33,646 bases of DNA from Clostridia bacterium (lineage in GTDB: Bacteria; Bacillota; Clostridia; Lachnospirales; Lachnospiraceae). Every line of letters begins with the position of its first letter. Position 1 is the first letter of the stretch. Made by a program: the position numbers and the translations under genes. Below the pieces are notes generated by a model. It saw only the letters and a program-made list of their open reading frames with translations. It was not told where the DNA came from and searched no databases. Where the stretch lies: the NCBI GenBank assembly GCA_009929525.1, contig SAAH01000038.1:1-33646 (forward strand). The letters are read 5' to 3'. Below are positions 33,604-33,646 of the stretch, piece by piece.

Positions 33604-33646
33604 TTATTTTTTCTCCACCTTTTTCAAAAAATCACTTGACACGAAG

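Overview
This 33.6 kb window looks like chromosome of a low-to-mid G+C, spore-forming member of the Clostridia, most likely Lachnospiraceae (Dorea/Coprococcus/Mediterraneibacter-like). The evidence is strong AGGAGG-type ribosome binding sites, classic sigma-A promoters, the gene order rho-rpmE-DUF1385-prmC-prfA, an NptA-PhoP-PhoR block, tRNA genes without encoded CCA, and one near-perfect sporulation sigma-G promoter. The assignment is an inference; there is no rRNA or species marker here. All protein genes run on the minus strand except one M18 aminopeptidase (26957-28285).

Layout, left to right (transcription mostly right to left). 95-9543 is a housekeeping block: rho, rpmE, then a long probable operon of DUF1385, prmC, prfA, a nucleotidyltransferase, glmM, a TPR lipoprotein and hflX, closed by a terminator at 95-147. 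9617-11121 holds adenosine and cytidine deaminases (nucleoside salvage). 11195-11896 is a seven-gene tRNA cluster (Pro-Gly-Arg-His-Gln-Lys-Leu) behind a consensus promoter. 12088-13172 is a coupled rdgB/metallophosphoesterase pair. 13634-16001 is a CstA transporter with an unrecognised partner gene. 16234-17921 is a second metallophosphoesterase coupled to an RlmL/YpsC-type methyltransferase. 18085-18396 is a single-domain rhodanese.

The least ordinary stretch is 18592-19190. A 112-aa protein that is 45% Asn and 29% Ser is preceded by a perfect Shine-Dalgarno and by a match to the sigma-G consensus (TGAATA-N17-CATACTA), so it is probably a forespore protein. Back to back with it, on the plus strand, a TTGCAA-N17-TATAAT promoter drives a roughly 112-nt gene-less transcript with three hairpins. 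The unpaired segments of this transcript are C-rich (CCC, CCCC, CUCCCCUC, CUCCC), and it ends in a strong intrinsic terminator. I read it as a candidate trans-acting small RNA that could pair with Shine-Dalgarno sequences.

19214-21011 holds a CapA-family protein and a HAAS/DUF1700-like membrane protein. 21320-25669 is a phosphate module: Na+/Pi symporter with PhoU-like tail, PhoP-like regulator, PhoR-like kinase and a translationally coupled 72-aa CxxC protein. 25804-28285 is a divergent pair (alpha/beta hydrolase and M18 aminopeptidase). A tRNA-Gly(GCC), a nitroreductase, oligoendopeptidase F, a membrane-anchored amidase and guaB finish the window. I see no insertion sequence, prophage, CRISPR array or defence locus.
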